A stretch of DNA of 64,000 nucleotides from JAVBLQ01 sp031553435. Its GTDB lineage: Bacteria > Bacteroidota > Bacteroidia > Bacteroidales > Azobacteroidaceae. The position numbers and the translations under genes were made by a program. Under the pieces are notes generated by a model that saw nothing but the letters and a program-made list of their open reading frames with translations, ran no database searches and was not told where the DNA came from. The DNA lies in NCBI GenBank assembly GCA_031553435.1, contig JAVBLQ010000033.1:1-64000 (forward strand), in the 5' to 3' direction. Shown piece after piece: positions 33,180 to 41,066 of this stretch (positions are counted from its first letter, which is position 1; each line of letters begins with the position of its first letter).

Positions 33180-34049
33180 ATGAAAGAAACATTAGGATTT
33201 TACCCTGGTTGCTCACTGGAAGGAACTGCACGAGAATACTCCGAATCCGTTATTTCACTTGCTAAAGCTTTCGATATAGAGCTCCAACAGGTACCTGACT
33301 GGAATTGTTGTGGAGCAACAGCCGCGCATAATTTAAACAAGGTGTTGTCACTTGCATTGCCTGCCCGTATTTTGGCTTTGGCTGAGAAAGCAGGAATGAA
33401 AGAAATTCTGGTTCCTTGCGCTGCCTGTTCTAACCGTTTACTGGTCACTCAACATGAATTGTTTGAAAATCAGAAGCTTAAAAAGGACGTGGAAGCTGCA
33501 ATGGAAATGACTTTATCGGCTCCCATCCGTATCTTAAATGTAATCCAGTTTATACAAGAACATATTTTATCTGAGCTACCGGAGAAAATCAAAACTCCTT
33601 TTGGTAAGAAAACGGCTTGTTATTACGGATGCTTGCTGGTACGCCCCCATGAAATATTGCAATTTGATCGTTTAGAAGATCCGCAATCAATGGATGAGGT
33701 AATGAAAATTTTAGGTTCGGATACCATCGACTGGCCTTTCAAGACCGAATGTTGCGGAGCGGGATTATCTGTCAGCCGTACGGATTTGGTAGCCAAATTA
33801 TCGGGAAAAATAGTAAAAGAAGCAACAGACAGAGGAGCCGAAGCTATCATTGTGGCCTGTCCGATGTGTCATGCGAATCTGGATATGCGCCGCTCAGCGA
33901 TTGATAAATTTATCGGGAAAAAATCAGATATTCCTGTCTTGTATCTCACACAAGCCATTGGCCTTTCCGTTGGTTTAAGTGAAAAAGAAGTAGGAATTCA
34001 AAGACATTTAGTGAAAGTTGACTGGAAAAAATTGACAATGGAAAATTGA
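33180..34049 (+). CDS. hdrB: HdrB-like catalytic subunit with two CCG domains
   Basis: This 289-residue protein has two cysteine-rich CCG domains. The first carries GFYPGCSLEG, NCCGATAAH and VPCAACSNR (about 5-85). The second carries ACYYGCLLVRP, TECCGAGLS and VACPMCHANLD (about 145-240). In methanogen HdrB such motifs bind two non-cubane [4Fe-4S] clusters that reduce a disulfide. The bacterial partner substrate is not known, with DsrC-like or other thiol carriers proposed in sulfate reducers. The last residues (LTMEN) are read from the start of inverted repeat R, so the native C-terminus may have been slightly different. Confidence 0.9.
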   Translation: MKETLGFYPGCSLEGTAREYSESVISLAKAFDIELQQVPDWNCCGATAAHNLNKVLSLALPARILALAEKAGMKEILVPCAACSNRLLVTQHELFENQKLKKDVEAAMEMTLSAPIRILNVIQFIQEHILSELPEKIKTPFGKKTACYYGCLLVRPHEILQFDRLEDPQSMDEVMKILGSDTIDWPFKTECCGAGLSVSRTDLVAKLSGKIVKEATDRGAEAIIVACPMCHANLDMRRSAIDKFIGKKSDIPVLYLTQAIGLSVGLSEKEVGIQRHLVKVDWKKLTMEN

Positions 34050-34113
34050 CAATTGAAAATGAATGAATTGATACGATTTTTAATTGTCAATTCTCGATTT
34101 TCAATTGTCCATT
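34030..34113. repeat. Palindrome of AATTGACAATTGAAAAT words (element R)
   Basis: The left arm ATTGACAATGGAAAATTGAC plus AATTGAAAAT pairs with AATTGTCAATTCTCGATTTT plus CAATTGTCCATT. It contains the hdrB stop codon and ends 10 bases before the hdrA start. Confidence 0.75.
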
Positions 34114-34122
34114 AAAAAAATT

Positions 34123-36123
34123 ATGGCAAGAATTGGAGTTTTTATATGTCATTGCGGCGAAAATATTTCGGCAACCGTCGATTGTCCGAAAGTATCGGAT
34201 GTCGCTGCAAAATTACCAGGTGTAGTTTACAGCACCGATTATAAATATATGTGTTCCGACCCGGGACAATCAAAAATCAAGGACGCTATACTGGAGCATA
34301 AGTTGACGGGAGTGGTAGTTTCCGCCTGTTCGCCTCGTATGCACGAACCCACGTTTCGCAAAGCTTGTGCCGAAGCCGGGTTGAATCCATATCTCTGTGA
34401 AATGGCCAATATCCGCGAACATTGTTCCTGGGTACACGAAAAAGGTGAAGCAACCACTCAAAAGGCAATTGATCTGGTTCGTACTTTGGTAGAAAAGGTA
34501 AAGAACAATCATCCGCTTGAACCGATCAAAGTTCCGGTAAATAAAACCGCGGTGGTGATTGGTGGTGGAGTGACAGGTATTCAAGCTTCGCTTGATATTG
34601 CCAATGCAGGACAAAAAGTAATTTTGGTAGAGCGTGAGCCGTCTATCGGTGGAAAAATGGCGGGACTTTCCGAAACTTTCCCTACGCTCGACTGTTCGCA
34701 ATGTATTCTTACGCCTCGAATGGTAGATGTGGCGCAACACCCCAATATTACGCTTCTTACTTGTGCCGAAGTTGAAAGTCTGGATGGATTTATTGGTAAC
34801 TTCAATGTGCGTATTCGCAAAAAAGCCAAATCGGTAGACGAAAAATTGTGTACCGGTTGCGGATTGTGTACTACTAAATGTCCTTCTAAGAAGATTCCAA
34901 GTGAATTTGAACAAGGCCTGGCAAACCGTACAGCTATTTATGTGCCTTTTCCACAAGCTGTTCCAAATAAGCCGGTAATTGATCGTGCGAATTGTACTTA
35001 TTTCAAAACAGGAAAATGCGGTGTTTGTAAAAAAATCTGCCCGACAGGTGCAATTAATTACGAACAAGAAGACGAAATAATCGAAGTAAAAGCAGGCGCA
35101 TTGGTTCTTGCTACTGGTTTTGACGTAAAAAAAGCTGATTTCTTTCCCGAATATGGTTACGGAAAATATAAAGACGTGATCAACGGATTACAATTTGAAC
35201 GTTTGGCTTCGGCTTCCGGACCCACTAAAGGAGAAATTCGTCGTCCTTCTGACGGTGAAATTCCTAAAAAAGTAGTCTTCCTAGCTTGTGCAGGCTCACG
35301 TGATCCGGCTAAGGGAATTCCTTATTGCTCTAAAATCTGTTGTATGTACACAGCGAAACACGCTATTCTGTACAAACACAAAGTACATGAAGGAACTCCT
35401 TACGTTTTCTACATGGATATCCGTGCTGCCGGCAAAAATTATGATGAATTTACGCGCCGCGCCATTGAAGAAGACGGTGCAAAATATATCCGTGGCCGAG
35501 TTTCCAATATTTATGAAAAAGACGGAAAACTCATTGTTCGCGGAGCAGATACTCTGATGGGTGGTAAACCCGTTGAAATTGAAGCGGATATGGTGGTTTT
35601 GGCAAGCGCTGCCGTTTCATCCTGCGGCTCGGAAGAATTGGCTCAAAGACTTCACGTATCTTACGATCCTTATAAATTTTTTGCAGAAGCGCATCCTAAA
35701 TTGAAACCGGTAGAAACAAACACAGCAGGAATCTTCTTAGCGGGTGCTTGTCAATCTCCGAAAGATATCCCGGAGTCGGTTTCTGCTGCATCTGGAGCTG
35801 CTGCGAAAGTAATCGGTCTGTTCTCAAACAGTGAGTTGACACGCGAACCGATTGTTGCAAAAGTGAATCGCATGCCTCCTCCTCTCTTCTCTACTTGCAT
35901 GGGATGTGGAATGTGTGCTCAGATTTGTCCTTATCAAGCCATTGATAAAGAAGAAATTAAAGATCGTGGCGGTAATGTGGTAAAAACAATTGCAGCGATC
36001 AATCCCGGACTTTGTCAGGGATGCGGAACCTGTGTCGCTTTCTGTAAATCCAAGTCCATTGATTTGGAAGGATACTCGAACAAACAAGTTTACGAAGAAG
36101 TTTTAGCATTACTTAATGAATAA
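34123..36123 (+). CDS. hdrA: HdrA-like flavoprotein, putative electron-bifurcating subunit
   Basis: HdrA holds the FAD proposed to bifurcate electrons between a low-potential acceptor (ferredoxin) and the HdrB disulfide site. The start at 34123 (MARIGVFICHCGEN) is the conserved N-terminus; earlier in-frame codons are in repeat R. The 666-residue protein has an N-terminal Cys domain (FICHCGEN, MCSDPGQ, SACSPRMHEPTFR) and the FAD-binding VVIGGGVTGIQASLDIANAG (about 145-164). It has LDCSQCILTPRMVD, iron-sulfur motifs CTGCGLCTTKCP and CGVCKKICP, and CSKICCMYTAKHA. Two C-terminal ferredoxin motifs follow, CMGCGMCAQICP and CQGCGTCVAFCK. It is complete and of normal length. Confidence 0.92.
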   Translation: MARIGVFICHCGENISATVDCPKVSDVAAKLPGVVYSTDYKYMCSDPGQSKIKDAILEHKLTGVVVSACSPRMHEPTFRKACAEAGLNPYLCEMANIREHCSWVHEKGEATTQKAIDLVRTLVEKVKNNHPLEPIKVPVNKTAVVIGGGVTGIQASLDIANAGQKVILVEREPSIGGKMAGLSETFPTLDCSQCILTPRMVDVAQHPNITLLTCAEVESLDGFIGNFNVRIRKKAKSVDEKLCTGCGLCTTKCPSKKIPSEFEQGLANRTAIYVPFPQAVPNKPVIDRANCTYFKTGKCGVCKKICPTGAINYEQEDEIIEVKAGALVLATGFDVKKADFFPEYGYGKYKDVINGLQFERLASASGPTKGEIRRPSDGEIPKKVVFLACAGSRDPAKGIPYCSKICCMYTAKHAILYKHKVHEGTPYVFYMDIRAAGKNYDEFTRRAIEEDGAKYIRGRVSNIYEKDGKLIVRGADTLMGGKPVEIEADMVVLASAAVSSCGSEELAQRLHVSYDPYKFFAEAHPKLKPVETNTAGIFLAGACQSPKDIPESVSAASGAAAKVIGLFSNSELTREPIVAKVNRMPPPLFSTCMGCGMCAQICPYQAIDKEEIKDRGGNVVKTIAAINPGLCQGCGTCVAFCKSKSIDLEGYSNKQVYEEVLALLNE

Positions 36124-36133
36124 ATCAATGTGA

Positions 36134-36200
36134 CAATATGCCAATGTGCCAATTTTTTGCGTATTAATTTGACTTATTGGCATATTAGCATATTGGCAAA
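36134..36200. repeat. Palindrome of ATATGCCAATGTGCCAA words (element S)
   Basis: CAATATGCCAATGTGCCAAT pairs with ATTGGCATATTAGCATATTG around an AT-rich loop containing GCGTATTAA. It occupies the hdrA-flxD gap and is related to elements C, U and V. Confidence 0.75.
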
Positions 36201-36210
36201 TTAAATAATT

Positions 36211-36657
36211 ATGTCTGAGTTTGAACCAAAAATAGTCGCATTTGTCTGTAACTGGTGTACTTATGCCGGTGCAGACTTAACAGGTACAAGCCGTATCAAA
36301 TATTCGCCAAACGTAAAAATCATTCGTTTTCCCTGTACCGGACGGATTGATTTCATGTTGCTTATCAAAGCTTTTGCCAATGGAGCCGACGGGATTATCG
36401 TATCTGGTTGTCATCCCAATGATTGTCATTACACTTCGGGTAATTTCCATGCGCGCCGCCGTTGGACAATTTTCCGCTCATTACTTAATTTCATGGGTGT
36501 GGAAATCGATCGGATCACATTTACCTGGGTTTCTGCTGCCGAAGGCGCCAAATGGGCCGAAGTAGTCAACTCAACTGCCGATAAGCTCAAGGCAATGGGG
36601 CCTTATGAAAAATATCAAAAAATTGCCAACGAAGTGTGGATAGAACAGGAGTTATGA
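36211..36657 (+). CDS. flxD: FlxD / MvhD-like electron-transfer subunit
   Basis: This small [2Fe-2S] protein links HdrA to an electron-donating module. The 148-residue sequence shows the MvhD pattern: IVAFVCNWCTYAGADL, GTSRIKY, IIRFPCTGRID, GADGIIVSGCHPNDCHYTSGN and RFTWVSAAEG-type (here ITFTWVSAAEGAKWAEVV). Four or five conserved cysteines are present. In methanogens MvhD bridges to hydrogenase. Here the downstream flavin/iron-sulfur genes, and no hydrogenase, point to the FlxABCD form. It lies between element S and flxC, with a 21-base gap to the next gene. Confidence 0.9.
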   Translation: MSEFEPKIVAFVCNWCTYAGADLTGTSRIKYSPNVKIIRFPCTGRIDFMLLIKAFANGADGIIVSGCHPNDCHYTSGNFHARRRWTIFRSLLNFMGVEIDRITFTWVSAAEGAKWAEVVNSTADKLKAMGPYEKYQKIANEVWIEQEL

Positions 36658-36678
36658 ATTAAAAGTGAAAAATGAACA

Positions 36679-37482
36679 ATGAAAAATTTAATTGAGATAG
36701 CATCCAAACTCCTGCAATCCGGCGAAGTACAATGTATTGTAGGTTATGGTGAAGGTTCCAATGAACGCGTCCGTCCTGCTTTTGCACGCAATGAAGAAGA
36801 AGTTTCAAAACTAATTTACGATAAACGTTGCACACAGAATCTGGCAATGTATCTGTATAAAAGAGAAATTGTCAAATTGGGAAAACCAGCTATTGTTGCC
36901 AATATTCACACTTTGCGCGGAATCATTCGTCTGGCTGCCGAAAAGCAAGTCAAAGACGGAACGCTCATTACTCTTTGTACCAAAGAAAACGGGGAAATTA
37001 CCGAATGTCACACATTTGAAGAGATAGAAAATTATCTTTCAGGCATTGAACATAAACTTAGTGTGGAAGATCAGGCTTTACTGGATAAAATCTCAGCGAT
37101 GTCGCCCGATGAACGCTGGGCTTTCTGGAAAGTTGAAATGGAAAACTGCATCAAATGTTACGCATGCCGTCAGGCTTGTCCGCTTTGTTATTGCAACCAA
37201 TGTACCGTTGAAAATAATCAACCGCAATGGATTCCGGTTGCTGCCAGCACGTTAGGTAATTTTGAATGGCATATCATGAGAGCGATGCATCTTTCAGGAC
37301 GTTGCATTTCGTGCGGACAATGTGCCGATGCATGTCCTGTAAATATCCCGATCCACTTGCTGCCTATCAAATTATCCGAAGAAATCAGGGAAGTATATGG
37401 AACGGTTTCCGGGGTAAACAGACAGGAAGGTTGTGCAATGTCGACATATCAACCCAATGATAAAGAAGAATTTATAAATTAA
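36679..37482 (+). CDS. flxC: FlxC-like iron-sulfur oxidoreductase subunit
   Basis: The 267-residue protein has an N-terminal alpha/beta domain (about 1-135) and a C-terminal two-cluster ferredoxin domain with CIKCYACRQACPLCYCNQC (about 155-173) and CISCGQCADACPVNIP (about 211-226). The pattern resembles coenzyme F420 hydrogenase/formate dehydrogenase beta-like and hydrogenase/sulfur-reductase accessory subunits found in flx operons. It should carry electrons from the NADH-oxidising subunit to FlxD and HdrA. B/C naming in these operons varies, so the letter is provisional. The gene is followed by inverted repeat U. Confidence 0.75.
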   Translation: MKNLIEIASKLLQSGEVQCIVGYGEGSNERVRPAFARNEEEVSKLIYDKRCTQNLAMYLYKREIVKLGKPAIVANIHTLRGIIRLAAEKQVKDGTLITLCTKENGEITECHTFEEIENYLSGIEHKLSVEDQALLDKISAMSPDERWAFWKVEMENCIKCYACRQACPLCYCNQCTVENNQPQWIPVAASTLGNFEWHIMRAMHLSGRCISCGQCADACPVNIPIHLLPIKLSEEIREVYGTVSGVNRQEGCAMSTYQPNDKEEFIN

Positions 37483-37491
37483 ATAATGTGT

Positions 37492-37559
37492 TAATATGCC
37501 AATGTGCCAATAAGTAGGTAATAATTGGCATATTGGCATATTAGAAAATTGGCATATTA
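37492..37559. repeat. Palindrome of TAATATGCCAATGTGCCAAT words (element U)
   Basis: TAATATGCCAATGTGCCAAT (37492-37511) pairs with ATTGGCATATTGGCATATTA (37523-37542). A third ATTGGCATATTA copy follows before the next start at 37562. Confidence 0.8.
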
Positions 37560-37561
37560 AA

Positions 37562-38572
37562 ATGGCTAATATAAAATTATTAAGAAAAGAAGCTTACAAC
37601 AAACTGGTTAATAAGCTTCTTGAAAAAAATAAAATCTACGCACCAACCCAACAAGGCAAACGCGTAGGATACCAACGGATCACATCTGCTGAAGAAATTG
37701 CCGACGATTTCATCATTCCGGATATGTCGGCCAAATCCATTGTTTTTCCACGGACAGAAAAATTATTCGGATATACTAAAGATCAGAATGATGTGGAAGT
37801 CCAGGATTTTGATATGGAAGCTGTTCCTTACAAGATTGTTTGGGGAATCCGTCCATGCGATGCGGCAGGCATTCAAAGTCTGGCTGCTATTTTCAACTGG
37901 GGTCCGGCCGATCCGATTTTTGCACGCCGTTTGGAATGTACAACTTTCGTAGGACTTTCCTGTTCAAAAGCTGATGATTATTGCTTTTGTACTTCTTTAG
38001 GTGGAGGTCCTGGTAATACCAAAGGATGTGATATTTTACTCACAAAAACAGATGATGGAGATTTCATCGCTGAAATCCTTACTCCAAAAGGAGACGCAAT
38101 TTTTGAATCTGCACCTGAATTATTCGAAGATTCGGAGAACTTAGATAAAGAAAAATATCTGGCCAATGTTCCCAAACGCTTTGATGATACAAATTTAACT
38201 GAACGCATCAATGGTGTTTTTGATACCAATATGTTTGATGAATATGCTATGCGTTGTCTGGGTTGTGCGGCTTGTGCCTATGTTTGCCCAGTTTGCGCCT
38301 GTTTCGACATTCAGGATGAAACCAAAGGAAGCAAAGGACAACGGATACGTACCTGGGATTCCTGCGGAGCTAAATTATTTACTTTACATACTTCGGGACA
38401 TAATCCGCGTGAAACTCAGGGAGCCCGCTGGCGTCAACGCCTGATGCATAAGTTTGCCTATATGCCCGAACGTTTGAGTGTACGTGGCTGCATCGGTTGC
38501 GGACGTTGCTCACGCCGTTGCCCGGTCGACATGAACATTGCAGAAAGTTTAAATAATTTGCCAATTAAATAA
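37562..38572 (+). CDS. flxB: FlxB-like 4Fe-4S dicluster subunit (AsrA/HydB family)
   Basis: The 336-residue protein resembles the AsrA/HydB-type beta subunits of anaerobic sulfite reductase and sulfhydrogenase. It contains VWGIRPCDAAGIQSLAAIF (about 99-117), GLSCSKADDYCFCTSLGGGP and two ferredoxin motifs, CLGCAACAYVCPVCACFD (about 237-254) and CIGCGRCSRRCPVDMN (about 312-327). It should relay electrons between FlxA and FlxC/FlxD. The last residues, NNLPIK, are encoded by AATAATTTGCCAATTAAA. That word is repeated directly after the stop as part of element V, so the tail probably derives from the repeat. Confidence 0.8.
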   Translation: MANIKLLRKEAYNKLVNKLLEKNKIYAPTQQGKRVGYQRITSAEEIADDFIIPDMSAKSIVFPRTEKLFGYTKDQNDVEVQDFDMEAVPYKIVWGIRPCDAAGIQSLAAIFNWGPADPIFARRLECTTFVGLSCSKADDYCFCTSLGGGPGNTKGCDILLTKTDDGDFIAEILTPKGDAIFESAPELFEDSENLDKEKYLANVPKRFDDTNLTERINGVFDTNMFDEYAMRCLGCAACAYVCPVCACFDIQDETKGSKGQRIRTWDSCGAKLFTLHTSGHNPRETQGARWRQRLMHKFAYMPERLSVRGCIGCGRCSRRCPVDMNIAESLNNLPIK

Positions 38573-38619
38573 TTTGCCAATATGCCAATGTTACGAAAAA
38601 TTGGCACATTGGCATATTA
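38570..38619. repeat. Palindrome of TAATTTGCCAATATGCCAAT words (element V)
   Basis: TAATTTGCCAATATGCCAAT pairs with ATTGGCACATTGGCATATTA around GTTACGAAAA. Its left arm overlaps the flxB stop and repeats a word used by the last flxB codons. Confidence 0.75.
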
Positions 38620-38636
38620 TCACATTAATTTATTAA

Positions 38637-39482
38637 ATGATTATGGACGAAAGAAATATATATTTACCTTATAAAATGCGCCTGGCCAAAGTAACAGAAG
38701 AAGCGCCCGGCGTCCGCACTTTCCGTTTGGAATTTATGAATCCGGAAGAAGGAGAAAACTTCAATTTCCGTACCGGACAATTTGCCGAATATTCAGTATT
38801 TGGAGAAGGAGAATCAACTTTTTGTATCGCATCTCCACATACCCGTAAAGGTTATGTAGAATGTACTTTCCGTAGGGCAGGACGGGTGACTTCGGCTTTG
38901 TCCAATCTGGAAGAAGGTGCAGTTGTCGGTTTTCGCGGCCCATATGGTAATACTTTCCCTATTGATGAATGGAAAGGTAAAAATCTGGTTTTCATTGCCG
39001 GAGGAATCGCTTTGCCACCGATGCGCAGCGTAATCTGGTCATGTCTGGATAATCGTGAGAATTACAAAGATGTAACCATTTTCTATGGAGCGAAAACGGT
39101 TGCGGACTTAGTATATAAAGACGAATTGAAAGACTGGGAAGAACGTCCTGACGTAAATCTTTACACAACAGTTGATCCGGGTGGAGAAACTCCCGATTGG
39201 AAAGGTCAGGTAGGATTCGTGCCCATGATCGTGGAAAAATTTGCTCCTGTAGCCGAAAATACAATTGTTATTGTTTGCGGCCCTCCAATCATGATCAAGA
39301 ATACTTTCCCTGTATTGAAGAAATTAGGATTTACAGACGAAAACATTTATACTACTCTCGAAAACCGGATGAAATGCGGATTCGGGAAATGCGGCAGATG
39401 CAATGTCGGAAAAACTTACGTTTGTAAGGACGGACCGGTGTTTACTGCTGCGGAATTGGCAGAGCTACCTAACGAATACTAA
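38637..39482 (+). CDS. flxA: FlxA-like FAD/NAD(P)-binding oxidoreductase
   Basis: This ferredoxin-NADP-reductase-type subunit is expected to oxidise NADH and feed electrons to the Hdr module. The 281-residue protein has an FAD-binding barrel (about 10-105: TFRLEFMNPEEGENFNFRTG, GEGESTFCIASP, GRVTSALSNLEEG). The NAD-binding domain (about 110-235) has LVFIAGGIALPPMRS, TIFYGAKTVADLVYK and IVIVCGPPIMI. A DHODB-type [2Fe-2S] site, CGFGKCGRCNVG then VC (Cys 247, 252, 255, 263), closes the protein. It is the last gene of the operon and is followed 1 base later by inverted repeat W. MDERN at codon 3 is an alternative start. Confidence 0.88.
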   Translation: MIMDERNIYLPYKMRLAKVTEEAPGVRTFRLEFMNPEEGENFNFRTGQFAEYSVFGEGESTFCIASPHTRKGYVECTFRRAGRVTSALSNLEEGAVVGFRGPYGNTFPIDEWKGKNLVFIAGGIALPPMRSVIWSCLDNRENYKDVTIFYGAKTVADLVYKDELKDWEERPDVNLYTTVDPGGETPDWKGQVGFVPMIVEKFAPVAENTIVIVCGPPIMIKNTFPVLKKLGFTDENIYTTLENRMKCGFGKCGRCNVGKTYVCKDGPVFTAAELAELPNEY

Positions 39483-39483
39483 A

Positions 39484-39560
39484 AAGAAAGTGAAAAGTGA
39501 AAAATTAAAAGTGAGCTTACGCCCAAAATAACTTTTCACTTTTCACTTTCTTTTTCACTT
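39484..39560. repeat. Palindrome of GTGAAAAGTGAAAAATT words with CTTACGC loop (element W)
   Basis: AAAGAAAGTGAAAAGTGAAA plus AATTAAAAGT pairs with ACTTTTCACTTTTCACTTTC plus TTTTTCACTT. The loop has GCTTACGC at 39515-39522. It fills the gap between convergent flxA and the SGNH esterase gene and reaches the latter's stop codon; a bidirectional terminator role is plausible. Confidence 0.85.
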
Positions 39561-41051
39561 TCTGAACGGAAAGGCCGGAAGGTTATCCCCATTATACAAA
39601 TTGGCATCAACAGTATTATTCCAAGCATATTTTACAGCTACAGGAGATTGGATATCGGGATGATAAACAATTAGTTTGTTGTTTTCTACTTTTGCCAGGG
39701 CCGGTAGAAAATTAGTTCCATCTGTTGAAATAAAGATGTCGTTTAATTTCTCTCCCTTGATATATAATCCCTTATTATTTTCAAAACTAATCACTAAAGT
39801 TCCGCTTTGTTGTTTCATACTTTTAAAAATAGGCGATGTAAAAGGAACATCTTTGAAGTGATACACTTTACTCAAAGCCAGAAAAGAAAAACGTTCGCCG
39901 TAAGGAAATTTATTGACCGGATGAACATCTTTTAAATCTCCCGAATCAATCGAACAGAAGACGTAGGTGTTCTTCAATTTTCGTTGATTTAGTTGCGCCT
40001 CTCGTAAAATCGATGCATTATCGGATGATGCATAATCATAAGCCGTCAGTTGCCCGATCAATGCATCAAAATCTTCTCCCCAAGCTTTGCGCCAGGATTG
40101 AATCAGGGTATTCAGTTGATGCTCATATTCATCGGCGAAATTTACATTGGATGTTCCCTGATACCAAAGGATTCCTGTAAGTGCATACGGAATACATGGA
40201 GCAATCATACCATTATATAAGACACCGGGTTTGCGATGCGGACGATTGATAGCGATCAAGCCCTGCGGTTCTTGCGGCCTTTTCCTTTTAATACCATTGA
40301 TACTATCGGTTTTCCAACGTAATTTTTCGTTTTCGTAATTCAGGCTATCTGTTTTATAAGAGATCAGCCAGTTGTTCCAGCGTTCGATCGGCTTTTGCAG
40401 AAGCGTATCCGATTGTTGGACTGTATCCGAAATCCAGGCTTCGATACCTGTTCCTCCCCAGGAAGCATTGATCAATCCGATGGGTACATGTAATTTTTCC
40501 TGCAGTTGAACAGCGAAATAGTAAGTCATCGCTGAAAAACCGGCAGCAGTTTCTTTTGAGCAGATCTTCCAGGAAGTGTTGGGAGCGAAGTTTTCCTGAA
40601 TTTGTTCGCAGACCTGCCTTTGTACTTTGAACAGTCTGATTGTGGGATGATTATTCGCATCTTCCAAAGCTGTTTTTGCCTGTTTGTCGCGTTTCAATGT
40701 AAACTCCATGTTTGATTGTCCGGAACTTAGCCAAACTTCTCCGATCAATACATCGGTCAACGTTACTGTATTTTTTCCTTTGATAATTACTTCATAAGGA
40801 CCTCCGGCGACAGGTGTTTTGATGTTTATCTTCCAATCTCCTTTCAAATCGCTTATCGTGGAATATGTCTTTTTGTTCCAACTGGTGTAGATGGAGATTG
40901 GAGTTCCGGCGTCTTCTTTTCCCCAGAGAGGCACCGAGCCTTTTTGTTTCAGCACCATGTGATTTCCGATGATGGCCGGTAATTGAATATCGGCAGACAT
41001 GGAAAAGTTGGAGAAGATAATGATTGTAAACAGAAGTATGATTTTCTTCAT
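39555..41051 (-). CDS. Sialate O-acetylesterase-like SGNH hydrolase
   Basis: This exported carbohydrate esterase removes acetyl groups from a glycan. The 498-residue protein has a signal peptide (1-20), then a beta-rich N-terminal domain with IIGNHMVLKQKGSVPLWG. The SGNH catalytic site is VWLSSGQSNMEF with Ser113. Other landmarks are INASWGGTGIEAWIS, GILWYQGTSNVNFADEYE, and the C-terminal Asp-x-x-His region KDVHPVNKFPYGERF. The family is annotated for sialic acid 9-O-acetyl, but Bacteroidota homologues in polysaccharide loci act on other sugars such as xylan or pectin. It ends 15 bases after the preceding unknown secreted protein gene, with which it forms a two-gene operon. Confidence 0.85.
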   Translation of the reverse strand: MKKIILLFTIIIFSNFSMSADIQLPAIIGNHMVLKQKGSVPLWGKEDAGTPISIYTSWNKKTYSTISDLKGDWKINIKTPVAGGPYEVIIKGKNTVTLTDVLIGEVWLSSGQSNMEFTLKRDKQAKTALEDANNHPTIRLFKVQRQVCEQIQENFAPNTSWKICSKETAAGFSAMTYYFAVQLQEKLHVPIGLINASWGGTGIEAWISDTVQQSDTLLQKPIERWNNWLISYKTDSLNYENEKLRWKTDSINGIKRKRPQEPQGLIAINRPHRKPGVLYNGMIAPCIPYALTGILWYQGTSNVNFADEYEHQLNTLIQSWRKAWGEDFDALIGQLTAYDYASSDNASILREAQLNQRKLKNTYVFCSIDSGDLKDVHPVNKFPYGERFSFLALSKVYHFKDVPFTSPIFKSMKQQSGTLVISFENNKGLYIKGEKLNDIFISTDGTNFLPALAKVENNKLIVYHPDIQSPVAVKYAWNNTVDANLYNGDNLPAFPFRK

Positions 41052-41066
41052 GTTTTTTTAATATTC

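Noticed and set aside
34270..35067. Open frame of 265 codons antisense to hdrA
   Set aside because: Its protein is rich in Ser, Thr, Arg and Phe without family features. The sense strand encodes a complete HdrA.
39555..41051. Evidence for sialic acid catabolism
   Set aside because: The family name sialate O-acetylesterase is historical. No sialidase, NanA lyase or other sialic acid gene is present, and the context fits a plant or algal type polysaccharide.
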